This document shows, piece after piece, positions 17,730-26,348 of a stretch of 64,000 nt of DNA. A model generated the notes under the pieces. That model did not search any database. It was not told the origin of the DNA and worked only from the letters and a program-made list of their open reading frames with translations. The stretch covers positions 1,426,001 through 1,490,000 of the forward strand of contig NZ_CP120468.1 of NCBI RefSeq assembly GCF_029490015.1, in the 5' to 3' direction. How positions within the stretch are numbered: position 1 is the stretch's first letter; each line of letters opens with the position of its first letter. This stretch comes from Halobaculum limi (GTDB lineage Archaea; Halobacteriota; Halobacteria; Halobacteriales; Haloferacaceae). The translations under genes and the position numbers were made by a program.

Positions 17730-18485
17730 CTACTCGATGCGGAGTTCGACCGTCCCCAGCGACGCGAACGCGGCGACGACCGACTCGCCCGCCTCGACGG
17801 CGACTGGTTCTGTCAGCGACCCGGTCGTGACGAGCGTGCCCGCTGCGAGTCCTCCTACCTCGTCGGCGAGCCACGTGAGCGCCGCGAGCGGATGCCCGAG
17901 TACGTCCGCGCCGACGCCCGAATCGACCGGCGAACCCTCGATACGGAGCGTGACCGACTCGTCGGCGAGTGCGATTCCCGCGGGGTCGACGTCGTCGCCG
18001 ACGACGAGTCCGGCGTCGAGTGAGTTGTCGGCGACGGCCAGCGCCGCGTCGAACGTCCACCCGGTTCGGCTGTCGACGAGTTCTATCGCCGGGACGACCG
18101 CCGAGACCGCTTCGCGGGCGTCTCTGCGTGTCGATCCTGCGGAGAGGTCGGACCCGAGACGGAAGGCGAGTTCGGGTTCGACGCGCACGTCGACGAAGCG
18201 ATCCGCAGAGACGGCCGTCGGCGACGAAGACACCGTGTCGGCCAACAGTCTACCGTATCCCGGTTCGTCGACCCCGAGGTCTCGGCGGACGCGGTCGTTC
18301 GTGAAGCCGATCTTGTAGCCGACTGGAGCGCCGCGAGTCGTCTGGAGTCGCTCGACGAGTCGCTCCTGCACGCGATACCCCGCTGCCACCGAGTCGACGG
18401 TGGGAACTGTCGTCGGGTCGACCGCCGTCGCCGTCTCGTGGGCGGTCGCCAGCGCCGCGGCGAGGTCGTCCGCCGGCGTCGTCAT
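17730..18485 (-). CDS. 2-oxopent-4-enoate hydratase-like protein (MhpD/FAH family)
   Basis: 251-residue protein of the fumarylacetoacetase superfamily, nearest to MhpD-type hydratases and 4-oxalocrotonate decarboxylases. Family features are the N-terminal helical region, VGYKIGFTN, and the metal ligands in VRVEPELAFRLG plus VVPAIELVDSRTG. The predicted reaction is hydration of a 2-hydroxyalkadienoate in aromatic meta-cleavage, but no other gene of that pathway is nearby. ATG 18485 overlaps the stop of the creatininase-family gene (ATGA), so the two are translationally coupled. Confidence 0.82.
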   Translation of the reverse strand: MTTPADDLAAALATAHETATAVDPTTVPTVDSVAAGYRVQERLVERLQTTRGAPVGYKIGFTNDRVRRDLGVDEPGYGRLLADTVSSSPTAVSADRFVDVRVEPELAFRLGSDLSAGSTRRDAREAVSAVVPAIELVDSRTGWTFDAALAVADNSLDAGLVVGDDVDPAGIALADESVTLRIEGSPVDSGVGADVLGHPLAALTWLADEVGGLAAGTLVTTGSLTEPVAVEAGESVVAAFASLGTVELRIE

Positions 18486-19276
18486 CGTCGACTGCCGGGC
18501 TGCGGATCGACGTGGGGTTTCGGCATCAGGTCTGCGAACGGCTGGTCGTCGAGCCACTCCAGCAGGTGCACCAACTGGTCGCTCGCCGCCTCGAACAACT
18601 CTGCGCCCTTCTCCGGCGTCGCGTCAGTCTGGTCGCCGAAGACGCCGTTCTCAGAGTTGTCCGGCGAGTCGTAGAAGGTCCGTGAGCCGAACTGCCGGAC
18701 ATCTTCGGCAGTGATGTCGACGAGGCCACCGTCGCGAGCGTCAGCCAAGCGGTCCGTTCGCACCAACTCCTCCGCGATGTGCATAATCATCGCCGTCTCC
18801 TTCGGCCCGCCGTGGGGGCCGTTGTGCTCGAAGATGTCCGAGACGAGGTCTGGGATGGACTCGTCCCACATCCACTCGATGGCGTACGCCGTCTCGTCAC
18901 GGCGGAGTCGACGCCCGACCTCGCGGAGATGTTGGGTGTTGCCGCCGTGGGCATTCACGTACACGATGCGGTCGATGCCGTGGTACGTGAGGTTGCGCGA
19001 GAAACTCTCGACGTAGTCGCGGAACACGCTCGGTTCGACCCACATCGTCCCGTGGAACTGCCGGTGGTGTTCGGAGACGGCGATCCGGACCGGCGGCGTA
19101 CAGAGGAACCCAGTTCGGTCGGTCGCCTCGCGGGCGAGTGCTTCGGCGATGAGGTAGTCCGTCGCCAGCGGGAGGTGGGGGCCGTGCTGTTCGGTCGACC
19201 CGAGCGGGACGACGGCGACCGATTCCTCGGCGACGTAGTCGCCCAGTTCCGGCCACGTCTGCTGCGAGAGATACAC
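18482..19276 (-). CDS. Creatininase family amidohydrolase
   Basis: 264-residue metal-dependent hydrolase of the creatininase family. Metal ligands are visible in PLGSTEQHGPHLPLATD (Glu and His), VNAHGGNTQHL and the C-terminal GPHGGPKETAMIM. Relatives include creatininase, FAPy deformylase of archaeal cofactor synthesis and MftE peptidase, so the substrate is open. GTG 19276 gives MYLSQQTWPEL, the usual start near the first strand; the frame upstream to 19555 lacks acidic character. Its last four bases overlap the start of the hydratase-like gene. Confidence 0.83.
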   Translation of the reverse strand: MYLSQQTWPELGDYVAEESVAVVPLGSTEQHGPHLPLATDYLIAEALAREATDRTGFLCTPPVRIAVSEHHRQFHGTMWVEPSVFRDYVESFSRNLTYHGIDRIVYVNAHGGNTQHLREVGRRLRRDETAYAIEWMWDESIPDLVSDIFEHNGPHGGPKETAMIMHIAEELVRTDRLADARDGGLVDITAEDVRQFGSRTFYDSPDNSENGVFGDQTDATPEKGAELFEAASDQLVHLLEWLDDQPFADLMPKPHVDPQPGSRR

Positions 19277-19409
19277 GGTCGAGACAGGAGCGCGAACGGG
19301 ATGAAACGCGGGGGTGACGGCGGAACAGATCCGATACTGCTCGACTGCCACGGGAGCGATTCGTCCGCCGTTCGCCACGCTTTTGCTCGCCGCGACCGAC
19401 TCGCCGCGT

Positions 19410-19790
19410 ATGTTCGGAGGTGGCGGGATGAACCCGCGCAAGATGCAGCAGATGATGAAGCAGATGGGTATCGACGTGACCGAACTTGACGCGACCAAAG
19501 TCGTCATCACGACCGAGGACGGCGAGGAACTCGTCTTCGACGGGCCGCAGGTCACGAAGATGGACGCTCAGGGCCAGGAGACCTACCAGGTCGTCGGGTC
19601 ACCCGAGACGCGCGACGCCGACGCGGGCGCGGAACCGGATGCCGACGTTACCGAGGTCGAAGCCGGCGGCGTCCCCGACGAGGACGTCGAACTCGTCGCC
19701 GCCCGCGCGGGCGTCAGCAAGGCGGAGGCTCGTGAAGCGCTCGAAGAGGCCGACGGCGACCTCGCGGCCGCCATCTCAACGTTCGAGTGA
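19410..19790 (+). CDS. nac: Nascent polypeptide-associated complex protein
   Basis: 126-residue archaeal homodimeric NAC, a ribosome-bound chaperone for nascent chains. The Met-rich start ([20 protein letters not shown]) leads into the NAC beta-barrel domain ([21 protein letters not shown]). A C-terminal UBA domain (about 87-126, [20 protein letters not shown]) closes the protein. The middle (about 65-85) is an acidic linker. The stop overlaps the TrmI start (GTGA), a widespread archaeal gene order. Confidence 0.95.
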   Translation: MFGGGGMNPRKMQQMMKQMGIDVTELDATKVVITTEDGEELVFDGPQVTKMDAQGQETYQVVGSPETRDADAGAEPDADVTEVEAGGVPDEDVELVAARAGVSKAEAREALEEADGDLAAAISTFE

Positions 19791-20530
19791 GCGCGTACCT
19801 CCTCGTCCACGCCGAGTCGGATCGGGAGTATCTACGCGGCCCGGGCGACGAACTCCAGACCGACCTCGGCGTGCTCGAGGTGCCCGACGACGTGGAACAC
19901 GGGCAGGTACTGGAGACGCATCTGGGCGAACCGTTCCACGTTCGCCGCCTGCGTGGCCCGGACCTGTTCAACCACTTCCAGCGCACGGGCGCACCGATGA
20001 TGCCGCGCGACATCGGCCTCGTCATCGGCCACACCGGCGCGCAGTCGGGCGACCGCGTCCTCGACGCCGGCACTGGAACGGGAGTCCTCTCAGGCTATCT
20101 CGGTCGTCTCGGTGCGAACGTCACCACCTACGAGATCGACGCCGAGTTCGCCGAGAACGCCCGCGAGAATATGTCGATGGCCGGCGTGAGCGACCGCGTC
20201 GACGTTCGCACGGGCGACCTCACCGACAACCTCGACGAGTTGGCCGAGGGCGACTCCTTCGACCTCATCACCCTCGACACCGCCGACGCCGCGGAAGTCG
20301 TCGCGCGCGCGCCAGAATTGCTCGTCCCCGGCGGCTACGTCGCCGTGTACACACCGTTCGTGGAGGACGCCCGAGATACGGAACTGGCCGCCCGCGAGGC
20401 TGGACTCGGCGGCGTCGAGACGCTGGAGACGATTCAGCGGGAACTCACCGTGGACGACCGCGGCACGCGACCGAGTACGGCGGGCGTCGGCCACACCGGC
20501 TACCTCCTGTTCGCTCGCCGCGTCGAGTGA
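19787..20530 (+). CDS. trmI: tRNA (adenine-N1)-methyltransferase TrmI
   Basis: 247-residue class I methyltransferase that makes m1A at positions 57/58 of tRNA. The N-terminal small domain is followed by [29 protein letters not shown]-type SAM motifs (the core [14 protein letters not shown] is at about 91-104), [14 protein letters not shown] and the acidic LITLDTADA. The GTG start overlaps the nac stop, so the pair is translationally coupled. Confidence 0.92.
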   Translation: MSAYLLVHAESDREYLRGPGDELQTDLGVLEVPDDVEHGQVLETHLGEPFHVRRLRGPDLFNHFQRTGAPMMPRDIGLVIGHTGAQSGDRVLDAGTGTGVLSGYLGRLGANVTTYEIDAEFAENARENMSMAGVSDRVDVRTGDLTDNLDELAEGDSFDLITLDTADAAEVVARAPELLVPGGYVAVYTPFVEDARDTELAAREAGLGGVETLETIQRELTVDDRGTRPSTAGVGHTGYLLFARRVE

Positions 20531-20587
20531 TAATCCAACGCGGACGGAACCTGAAAAGTAAAGTCGGGGTGCCGCACACGTTGTGCT

Positions 20588-21430
20588 ATGTCGACAGGTC
20601 CCCACTCGACACTCGCCGGCCGGGTGTGCTCGCAGGCGTCCGGCGCACTCGTCGTCGCACCTCCACCCTCGCTCGTTCGTGCGGTCGTCTCGCGACTCTC
20701 CGCACCACCCGACGCGTCAGCGTCGGATCAGGCGACTGGCCGCGTTCGACTCCTGTGTACCGAGGCTGCCGTCCGGACGGCGATGGTTGACTTTCTCACC
20801 GCGAGCGGCGCGGCCGACGCTGTCGCCGACGGTCGACTCGCCGTCCGAACCGTGCCGTCGCTCGATTCGAGTTTCACCCTCGCCGACGGAGCGGTCTACG
20901 CCCACGTCTCGATACCGGAGACACAGGCGAGTGAACCGACGATGCCGACGGGGTTCGGTGACGTGTCCGGCGACGACGAGTCCCTCTACACGGCACTCTC
21001 GGCCCCGTACGAACAGACGTGGGCGAACGCGGACGAGTACGACCCGGACGTACCGCCGCGGTCGCAGGTCGTCGAATCGTTCCGTGAGCGGTGGCCCGAA
21101 GCGGCAGAGACGTTGGCGGCGACGTTCGCGTCGGCGGAGACGCTCCGGACCGACAGCGCCGTCGACCCGGTTCTCGTATGCACGCTCGTCGCCGCACGCC
21201 ATCGCCTGCTGACGATGCACCTCGGCGAGTGGGTGGAAGACGTCGGCTTCTCCAGTCGGACGGAGGTCTCCCGCGCGAAGGGGCGACTCGTCGACGCCGA
21301 CCTCGCGGACACCGAACCGGAGACGGAGGGCGTTGGCCGGCCGCGACACCGACTCGTTCCGACCGCGGCCGTCGAACAGGCGACGGGAGCCGAACTGCTC
21401 GCGACGGCGCGGGCGACGCTGGTCGAGTGA
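20588..21430 (+). CDS. TbsP-like (DUF5821) transcriptional regulator
   Basis: 280-residue haloarchaeal protein that resembles DUF5821/TbsP regulators, which control sugar and gluconeogenic genes in Haloferax. The N-terminal 100 residues look like an alpha/beta sensor-type domain. The C-terminus (about 205-280) is a winged helix: LTMHLGEWVEDVGFSSRTEV is the recognition region, and RPRHRLVPT the wing. No ligand motif is evident. The gene stands alone with a 57-bp upstream region. The family match is from memory of the C-terminal pattern and is moderately sure. Confidence 0.62.
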   Translation: MSTGPHSTLAGRVCSQASGALVVAPPPSLVRAVVSRLSAPPDASASDQATGRVRLLCTEAAVRTAMVDFLTASGAADAVADGRLAVRTVPSLDSSFTLADGAVYAHVSIPETQASEPTMPTGFGDVSGDDESLYTALSAPYEQTWANADEYDPDVPPRSQVVESFRERWPEAAETLAATFASAETLRTDSAVDPVLVCTLVAARHRLLTMHLGEWVEDVGFSSRTEVSRAKGRLVDADLADTEPETEGVGRPRHRLVPTAAVEQATGAELLATARATLVE

Positions 21431-21480
21431 CCGATCGGGGGACACCGATAAGTCGATCCGAACCGTTGCCACGAACGGTA

Positions 21481-21717
21481 ATGAGCGCCGACGATATGGA
21501 AGACCCGAGTACACGCGAGACGACGACCTGGCCCGACTTCGGCATCGCGCTGTACGAACGGCTCACCGGCCGCGGCGCGGAGATCAGTTACACGTTCGAC
21601 GATATGGAGATCGACGTCCCCAGTCAGGCAGGTGCAGACGCCGAACACGCTCACTGGCGACTCAACGGGACGCTCCGAATCGCCTCACACAGACACGAGA
21701 ATACCGACGAGGAGTAG
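21481..21717 (+). CDS. Small haloarchaeal protein of unknown function
   Basis: 78 residues beginning MSADDMEDPSTRETTTWPDF, with a central region (YERLTGRGAEISYTFDDMEIDVP) that looks like a single alpha/beta unit and a His-rich C-terminus (HAHWRLNGTLRIASHRH). I do not recognise a named family. It is acidic in character, uses haloarchaeal codons, and is followed after 6 bp by another small gene, so they are probably co-transcribed. Confidence 0.62.
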   Translation: MSADDMEDPSTRETTTWPDFGIALYERLTGRGAEISYTFDDMEIDVPSQAGADAEHAHWRLNGTLRIASHRHENTDEE

Positions 21718-21723
21718 TCGCTC

Positions 21724-22077
21724 GTGAGCGACGCCTCCCCGGATCGGATCACGGTCGGCGACCTCCGGATCGAAGCCGACATTGAGGCCTCTGTCGACGG
21801 CGACTCGCTTCGCGTTCGCTCACGGGACGGCCGGATGGAGGTGTACGCTGACTGCTTCGCTGCGATCCGCGCGTTGTCGGACCTCCCGGAGGTACTCCCG
21901 TCGCGTCTCGGTGACGCGCTCGATTCCGTCCCGGTCGGCGTCCACCTCTATGGTGTCGAAATCGCACGGATCGACCCGGGCGTGTCGCCGGGGCCGCTGT
22001 CGCGCGCACTCGGTACTGCGCCCGCCCGGGTTCACCTGCGGGCACTCGCCCGCGCACTTACTCGCCGCCCCGACTGA
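21724..22077 (+). CDS. Hypothetical haloarchaeal protein
   Basis: 117 residues from a GTG start 6 bp after the previous gene. The first half contains beta strands (ITVGDLRIEADIEASV, SLRVRSRDGRMEVY), and the second half is amphipathic with several Leu/Pro segments. No catalytic motif or membrane helix is evident. The close spacing suggests an operon with the 78-residue protein. Function unknown. Confidence 0.62.
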   Translation: MSDASPDRITVGDLRIEADIEASVDGDSLRVRSRDGRMEVYADCFAAIRALSDLPEVLPSRLGDALDSVPVGVHLYGVEIARIDPGVSPGPLSRALGTAPARVHLRALARALTRRPD

Positions 22078-22104
22078 CGCGCCACCCGCCGGCGTGTCCG
22101 TCGG

Positions 22105-22701
22105 TCACTTGGTCGCCCGCATCAACGCGAACAGTTCCTCACGAAACCGATCTGGATCGATCGCCGCCTCGATAGCGTCGGTCGCTCCGTCGTCGGGAGC
22201 CTCCCGCACTGCGGTCGGATACGCGCCGCCGACGAGCAGGTACGACCCCCCGACCGGACGGAGCGCAGCCCACCCCTTCGCGCGGACGCTCACGCCGTCG
22301 AGTCGACACAGCGCGTCGTAGCCAGCGGTACGGGCGTCGTCGTCGACCGCGGGACCGTCGCCGTCGGCGTCTCGCGTACGGCGGACGCCCTCGAATCCGC
22401 GCTCGCCGAGCGTGTCGGCGAACCCCGTGAACGCGCGGTTGGCGACGAGTCCCGTCAGCGCCACCGATGGCTTCGTCGCTGGCGACAGCGTGAGTCTGCT
22501 CGCGACGAAAAAGCGCCACACCCGCTCCAGTCCGATCGCGTTGGCCAGTCGCTCGCGGAGGGCGACGTCCTCGAACACGAGCGTCGCCGCCTCGACGGTG
22601 ACGACTTTCGCGTCGAAGGCAGTCGTCTCCTCGCGACTGCGCTCGCGCCACCTGCCGGCGGCGATGGCGTCCGGCGGCGGCGACGGGAAGCGATCCGACA
22701 T
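22105..22701 (-). CDS. Hypothetical protein, paralogue of the gene at 29860-30525
   Basis: 198-residue cytosolic protein. It shares a pattern with the 221-residue protein encoded at 29860-30525: FFV-x-x/T-R, a G-x-x-AN-x-A segment (GLVANRAFTGF against GFAANQACREF), an L-x-E-x-G region, and a GG/A-AYPTE/A motif near the C-terminus (LLVGGAYPTAV against LLAGAAYPTES). No catalytic motif is evident. It converges with the small-gene pair before it and is divergent from tfe. Function unknown. Confidence 0.7.
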   Translation of the reverse strand: MSDRFPSPPPDAIAAGRWRERSREETTAFDAKVVTVEAATLVFEDVALRERLANAIGLERVWRFFVASRLTLSPATKPSVALTGLVANRAFTGFADTLGERGFEGVRRTRDADGDGPAVDDDARTAGYDALCRLDGVSVRAKGWAALRPVGGSYLLVGGAYPTAVREAPDDGATDAIEAAIDPDRFREELFALMRATK

Positions 22702-22817
22702 TCTTTGCGTGCCACCGTCACACGCGACGGAGATAACTGTGCGGTGCCGTCGTGTGAAGCCGACAGAGAACTACCGAGTCGGTGACTTTAACCGACATCC
22801 ACCCCCACATTCGACAA

Positions 22818-23354
22818 ATGGCTTTTGAGGATCTCTTGGCCGACCCTGTCATCCAGAAGTACCTCCACGAACTCGTCGGCCCGACGGGGATGCCCGTCGC
22901 GGCGGCCCCGCCGGACGGCGAGGTCACCGACGAGGAACTCGCCGAGGACATGGGACTGGAACTGAACGACGTGCGCCGGGCGCTGTTCATCCTGTACGAG
23001 AACGACCTGGCCTCCTACCGGCGCGTCCGCGACGAGGACTCCGGGTGGCTCACCTACCTGTGGACGTTCCACTACGAGAACATCCCCGAGAACTTGGAAG
23101 AGGAGATGCACCGCCTGCTGGAGGGGTTGGAGAAGCGCCGCGAGTACGAGTCCGACCACCAGTTTTACCTCTGTGAGATCGACTCCATCCGCTTCGAGTT
23201 CGAGGAGGCGATGGAGTTCGGCTTCGAGTGCCCCGAGTGCGGGTCGCCGCTGGAGTCGATGGAGAACTCCCGCCTCGTCGAGGCGATGGAGTGGCGCATC
23301 GACGAGTTGCGCGACGAACTCAACGTCGACATCGAAGCCGAGGCGGAAGCGTAG
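22818..23354 (+). CDS. tfe: Transcription initiation factor E alpha subunit (TFE)
   Basis: 178-residue basal transcription factor that stabilises the open complex with TBP and TFB. An extended winged helix (about 1-90) is followed by a coiled helix and a C-terminal zinc ribbon. The ribbon shows Cys119, Cys138 and Cys141; the position of the expected second Cys is Asp122 (FYLCEIDSIRF), so only three canonical ligands are present. An acidic C-terminal tail ends the protein. Its stop is directly followed by the DUF2110 start, the usual archaeal pairing. Confidence 0.94.
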   Translation: MAFEDLLADPVIQKYLHELVGPTGMPVAAAPPDGEVTDEELAEDMGLELNDVRRALFILYENDLASYRRVRDEDSGWLTYLWTFHYENIPENLEEEMHRLLEGLEKRREYESDHQFYLCEIDSIRFEFEEAMEFGFECPECGSPLESMENSRLVEAMEWRIDELRDELNVDIEAEAEA

Positions 23355-24026
23355 ATGGTCGTTATCGCGACTAAGTGCTACGTCGAGGGTGAGGCCCGCG
23401 ACCGCGCACTCGACGGGATGACTTCGCTCATCGGTAACGATCTGGGCGACCTCGACGTGGAGTTCGAGGTGGGCGTCCGCCACGACGACTTCATCTCGGT
23501 GACGGTGTCGGGCCCCGACGAGACGGTCGCCCGCAACGTCCTCCGCGAGGAGTACGGCGAGGTGACCGACCACTTCACCGACGGCGAGACGTACACCGGC
23601 ACGCTGGAGGGGTGGGACGACGACGGCTTCGTCCTCGACGCGGGCACGGAGATCCGGATCCCCGCCGACGGCCTCGGCCTCGGTGCCGGGTCGCCGACGC
23701 AGGTGCGCGACCGCTTCGGCATCGTCCAGCACATGCCGCTCCAGTTCGTCTACGACGCAGAGAACGGTCACGAACTCGCCGACGCCGAGCGTGACCGCCT
23801 GTACGACTGGACGCGCGGACAGGGCCGCGTCAACGTCAACTCCGCCACTCGCGCGGAGGTGCGTGCGACCGTGAACCGGGCAGGTCACGCGAACGACATC
23901 GTGACCGTCGAGCGCATCGGGTTGCTCGAACAGAGCATCATCTGCCGGGAGAACACCGACCCGCCGGGACTGCTCGCGTCCATCGGCGGCTACCTACCCT
24001 CCGAACTGAAAGCGGTCATCCCGTAG
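23355..24026 (+). CDS. DUF2110 family protein
   Basis: 223-residue protein that directly follows tfe without a gap, a conserved archaeal neighbourhood. An N-terminal alpha/beta domain (about 1-70) is followed by an S1/OB-like barrel segment (TYTGTLEGWDDDGFVLDAG) and a helical C-terminal part (RVNVNSATRAEVRATVNRAG). The context suggests a role in transcription or RNA handling, but no function has been shown for the family as far as I know. Confidence 0.85.
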   Translation: MVVIATKCYVEGEARDRALDGMTSLIGNDLGDLDVEFEVGVRHDDFISVTVSGPDETVARNVLREEYGEVTDHFTDGETYTGTLEGWDDDGFVLDAGTEIRIPADGLGLGAGSPTQVRDRFGIVQHMPLQFVYDAENGHELADAERDRLYDWTRGQGRVNVNSATRAEVRATVNRAGHANDIVTVERIGLLEQSIICRENTDPPGLLASIGGYLPSELKAVIP

Positions 24027-24030
24027 GCCT

Positions 24031-24849
24031 ATGACACGACGGAGACGACTCCTCGCGGTCGCCGGCCTCGCCGTGATGCTCTCGCTGTCCGGGTGCCTCG
24101 GCATCCTCGGCGGCGGCTCTGTGTCCGACGAGCGACTCGACGCCACGCCACCGGGCGGCGCGTACGACTGGAACGCTAGCGTCGACGCCGACCGCGACGC
24201 GCACATCACCATCTACGAGAACGCCTCGTTCGCCGCTATCTACGCGGTCGACGGGAACGAGATCGAACTGTACCGCCGCGACGGCCTCGGTGGGCGCAAC
24301 CCCCTCGACGTGCGTGCGATCCGGTATCGCTACCCCAACGGGACCGTCATCACGGGGACCGAACTCCGCGAACGCGGTGCGATCGAGCAGACGCGCGACG
24401 TGGTCCGTATCACCTTCCCCGGCGAGGGCGATGTTGAGGGCGACCGCATCGCGGTCACGGCCGGGTCGACGCCAAAGCGGTTCGCGCTCCCGACGTACGT
24501 GAAAGGCTCCTACGAGGTGGTGTTGCCGCCGAATCGTAGGGTGTCGCTGCCGGTGTTCGGCGACACCAGTCCGGGCGGTGCGACCACGTCCGTCGACGAC
24601 GCGGACCGCCTCCACGTCGTCTGGGACGACGTGCAGACCAACTCGGTCGTCGTGCAGTTCTACCTCCCGCAGGACGTGCAGATATTCGGCGCAGTGTTCG
24701 CTGTGTTCACCGTCGTCGGTCTCGGCGGCCTCTACTACTACCGCCGCCAGATCGAGGCGCTGCGCGAACAGCGTGAAGACCTGGGTCTCGACGTGGACAC
24801 CGACACCGACGACCTCGACGACGACGACCCACCGCCGGGAATGCGCTGA
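24031..24849 (+). CDS. Membrane-anchored lipoprotein (DUF5803-like)
   Basis: 272 residues. The N-terminus is a lipoprotein signal (RRRRLLAVAGL...LSLSGC, lipobox Cys22), probably Tat- or Sec-exported and lipid-anchored. An extracellular beta-rich domain follows. A transmembrane helix near 212-232 (IFGAVFAVFTVVGLGGLYYY) then puts a charged, acidic tail (about 233-272) in the cytoplasm. It begins 4 bp after the DUF2110 gene and is likely in the tfe operon. Function unknown. Confidence 0.78.
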   Translation: MTRRRRLLAVAGLAVMLSLSGCLGILGGGSVSDERLDATPPGGAYDWNASVDADRDAHITIYENASFAAIYAVDGNEIELYRRDGLGGRNPLDVRAIRYRYPNGTVITGTELRERGAIEQTRDVVRITFPGEGDVEGDRIAVTAGSTPKRFALPTYVKGSYEVVLPPNRRVSLPVFGDTSPGGATTSVDDADRLHVVWDDVQTNSVVVQFYLPQDVQIFGAVFAVFTVVGLGGLYYYRRQIEALREQREDLGLDVDTDTDDLDDDDPPPGMR

Positions 24850-24922
24850 CCGGGCGCTGCTCTCGACCGGCTACACTCCCGAAACCGACGCCGCTTTTCA
24901 CCTGCCCTTCGTCGGCTTGCAT

Positions 24923-25648
24923 ATGACGAGCGACGCCGCCGCGAGTCTCGCGGTGCCGACGGACGCCGACCTCCCGCCGTTGGCGTTGGATATCGACGGG
25001 ACGTTGACGACGCCCGACCACACCGTCGACCCGCGGGTGTTCGACGTGTTGCCCGACTGGCCTGCACCGATCGTGTTGGCGACGGGCAAGTCGTTCCCGT
25101 ACCCCATCGCGCTGTGTCACTTCATCGGCATTCCGGAGCGTGTCGTCGCGGAGAACGGCGGCGTCGTCTGCGTCGACGAGCGGGTTCGGCTGACGGGCGA
25201 CGCCGACCGCGTGGCCGCCGCGACCGACGCATTCCTCGAGGCCGGCGGCGACCTCTGCTGGGGCGAGGCCGACACGGTCAACCGCTGGCGCGAGACGGAG
25301 GTGGCCGCCAGTCGCGACGCCGACGCCGACCTGTTGCGCGCGGTCGCCGAGGAGTTCGACCTGTCGTTCATCGACACCGGCTACGCCTACCACCTCACCG
25401 ACCCCGCCGTGAGCAAGGGCGCGGCGTTGCGGGAGGCAGCGGCGGTCCTCGACCGGGAGGCGAGCGAGTTCGTCGCCGTTGGCGATTCGATGAACGACGC
25501 CTCGACGTTCGAGGTCGCACGCGAGGGATACGCAGTCGCCAACGCCGACGAGACGGCGCGGGAGGCGGCCGACGTCGTCCTCGACGAGGGGTATATGGAC
25601 GGCACGCTGACGGCGCTTCAGCGCGTAATCGAACAAGCAGACCGCTGA
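24923..25648 (+). CDS. Phosphoglycolate phosphatase, archaeal HAD family
   Basis: 241-residue HAD-superfamily phosphatase of the archaeal PGP/Cof type. Motif I is LALDIDGTLT with nucleophile Asp23, motif II is VLATGKS, motif III has the Lys of SKGAALREA, and motif IV is AVGDSMNDASTFE. It hydrolyses 2-phosphoglycolate or a related sugar phosphate. ATG 24923 lies about 25 bp after a GC-poor stretch. The gene follows the lipoprotein gene after 73 bp. Confidence 0.9.
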   Translation: MTSDAAASLAVPTDADLPPLALDIDGTLTTPDHTVDPRVFDVLPDWPAPIVLATGKSFPYPIALCHFIGIPERVVAENGGVVCVDERVRLTGDADRVAAATDAFLEAGGDLCWGEADTVNRWRETEVAASRDADADLLRAVAEEFDLSFIDTGYAYHLTDPAVSKGAALREAAAVLDREASEFVAVGDSMNDASTFEVAREGYAVANADETAREAADVVLDEGYMDGTLTALQRVIEQADR

Positions 25649-25669
25649 GACGGCTCCTCGGCACCCTGG

Positions 25670-25981
25670 CTACTCGGGCGTCGTCGACGCCGCGACCCAC
25701 TCACCGAACGCGTCGCTGACAGCGTTCTCCTCGAACCGCTCGATACACGGCGTGTCGTACGGGTGCAGCGCTTCGATCCGTGCTTCTGTCTCTTCGACGC
25801 GGTCCTCGCTCGTCTTCACGAACAACAGTTCCTCGGGGTCGTTCTCCACGACCTCACCATCCCAGCGATACGTCGACCGGCAGGGGACACGGTTGACGCA
25901 CGCGGCGAGTCGCTCCTCTACGAGCGTCGCCGCCAGATCGGTGGCGGCCGACGGCGGCGCGGTGACGTACAGCGTCGCCAC
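25670..25981 (-). CDS. cutA: Divalent-cation tolerance protein CutA
   Basis: 103-residue trimeric alpha/beta protein of the CutA family. Conserved segments are LYVTAPPSAATDLAATLVEERLAACVN near the N-terminus, STYRWDGEV, EELLFVKTSEDRVEE, and HPYDTPCIERF. The start is GTG 25981, 2 nt after the stop of the HEWD gene upstream, so the two are co-transcribed. The physiological role of CutA is unsettled even in well-studied organisms. Confidence 0.92.
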   Translation of the reverse strand: MATLYVTAPPSAATDLAATLVEERLAACVNRVPCRSTYRWDGEVVENDPEELLFVKTSEDRVEETEARIEALHPYDTPCIERFEENAVSDAFGEWVAASTTPE

Positions 25982-25983
25982 GC

Positions 25984-26181
25984 CTACGCCTCGGTCGCGC
26001 GGTCGTCGACGTCCTCGAACGGAACGAACGAGCCGTTGATGTCCCACTCGTGGATGCAGTAGACGCCGCCGACGGCGTCCGCGTCGGCGACCACCCAACT
26101 CTCTACTTCGTCGTCGAATCGCTCCTCGCGACCACACCGCTCGCAGGTGCGCTGGTGGGGACGGCGGATACGGACAGGCAT
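25984..26181 (-). CDS. HEWD-motif small zinc-finger protein
   Basis: 65 residues. The N-terminal basic stretch (MPVRIRRPHQR) is followed by CERCGRE, then by VYCIHEWDINGSFVPF, the HEWDINGSF motif of a small haloarchaeal family. The Cys pair and the later Cys/His (YCIH) could bind a zinc ion. A TATA-like GTTTAAG lies about 30 bp upstream of ATG 26181. It is the first gene of a two-gene operon with cutA. Function unknown. Confidence 0.75.
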   Translation of the reverse strand: MPVRIRRPHQRTCERCGREERFDDEVESWVVADADAVGGVYCIHEWDINGSFVPFEDVDDRATEA

Positions 26182-26348
26182 ACTCGATAGGGGCACGCGC
26201 CCGAACTTAAACCCTCTCGGGCCCGTCGCCGTCGGGGGCTGCCAGCGTCGAGAGGTCGGCCTCGCGGACGTGCATATCCACAGGTGGCGACCCGATCCAC
26301 AGACTCGTTAGGGGTGGTGTTTTTGCTCCGCCCCTCGAACGGACGGCG

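Noticed and set aside
17600-17730. Possible tRNA in the gap after the O-methyltransferase (a GTTCAAA-like stretch)
   Set aside because: No cloverleaf pairing or CCA-end partner could be found; no tRNA was seen anywhere in the window.
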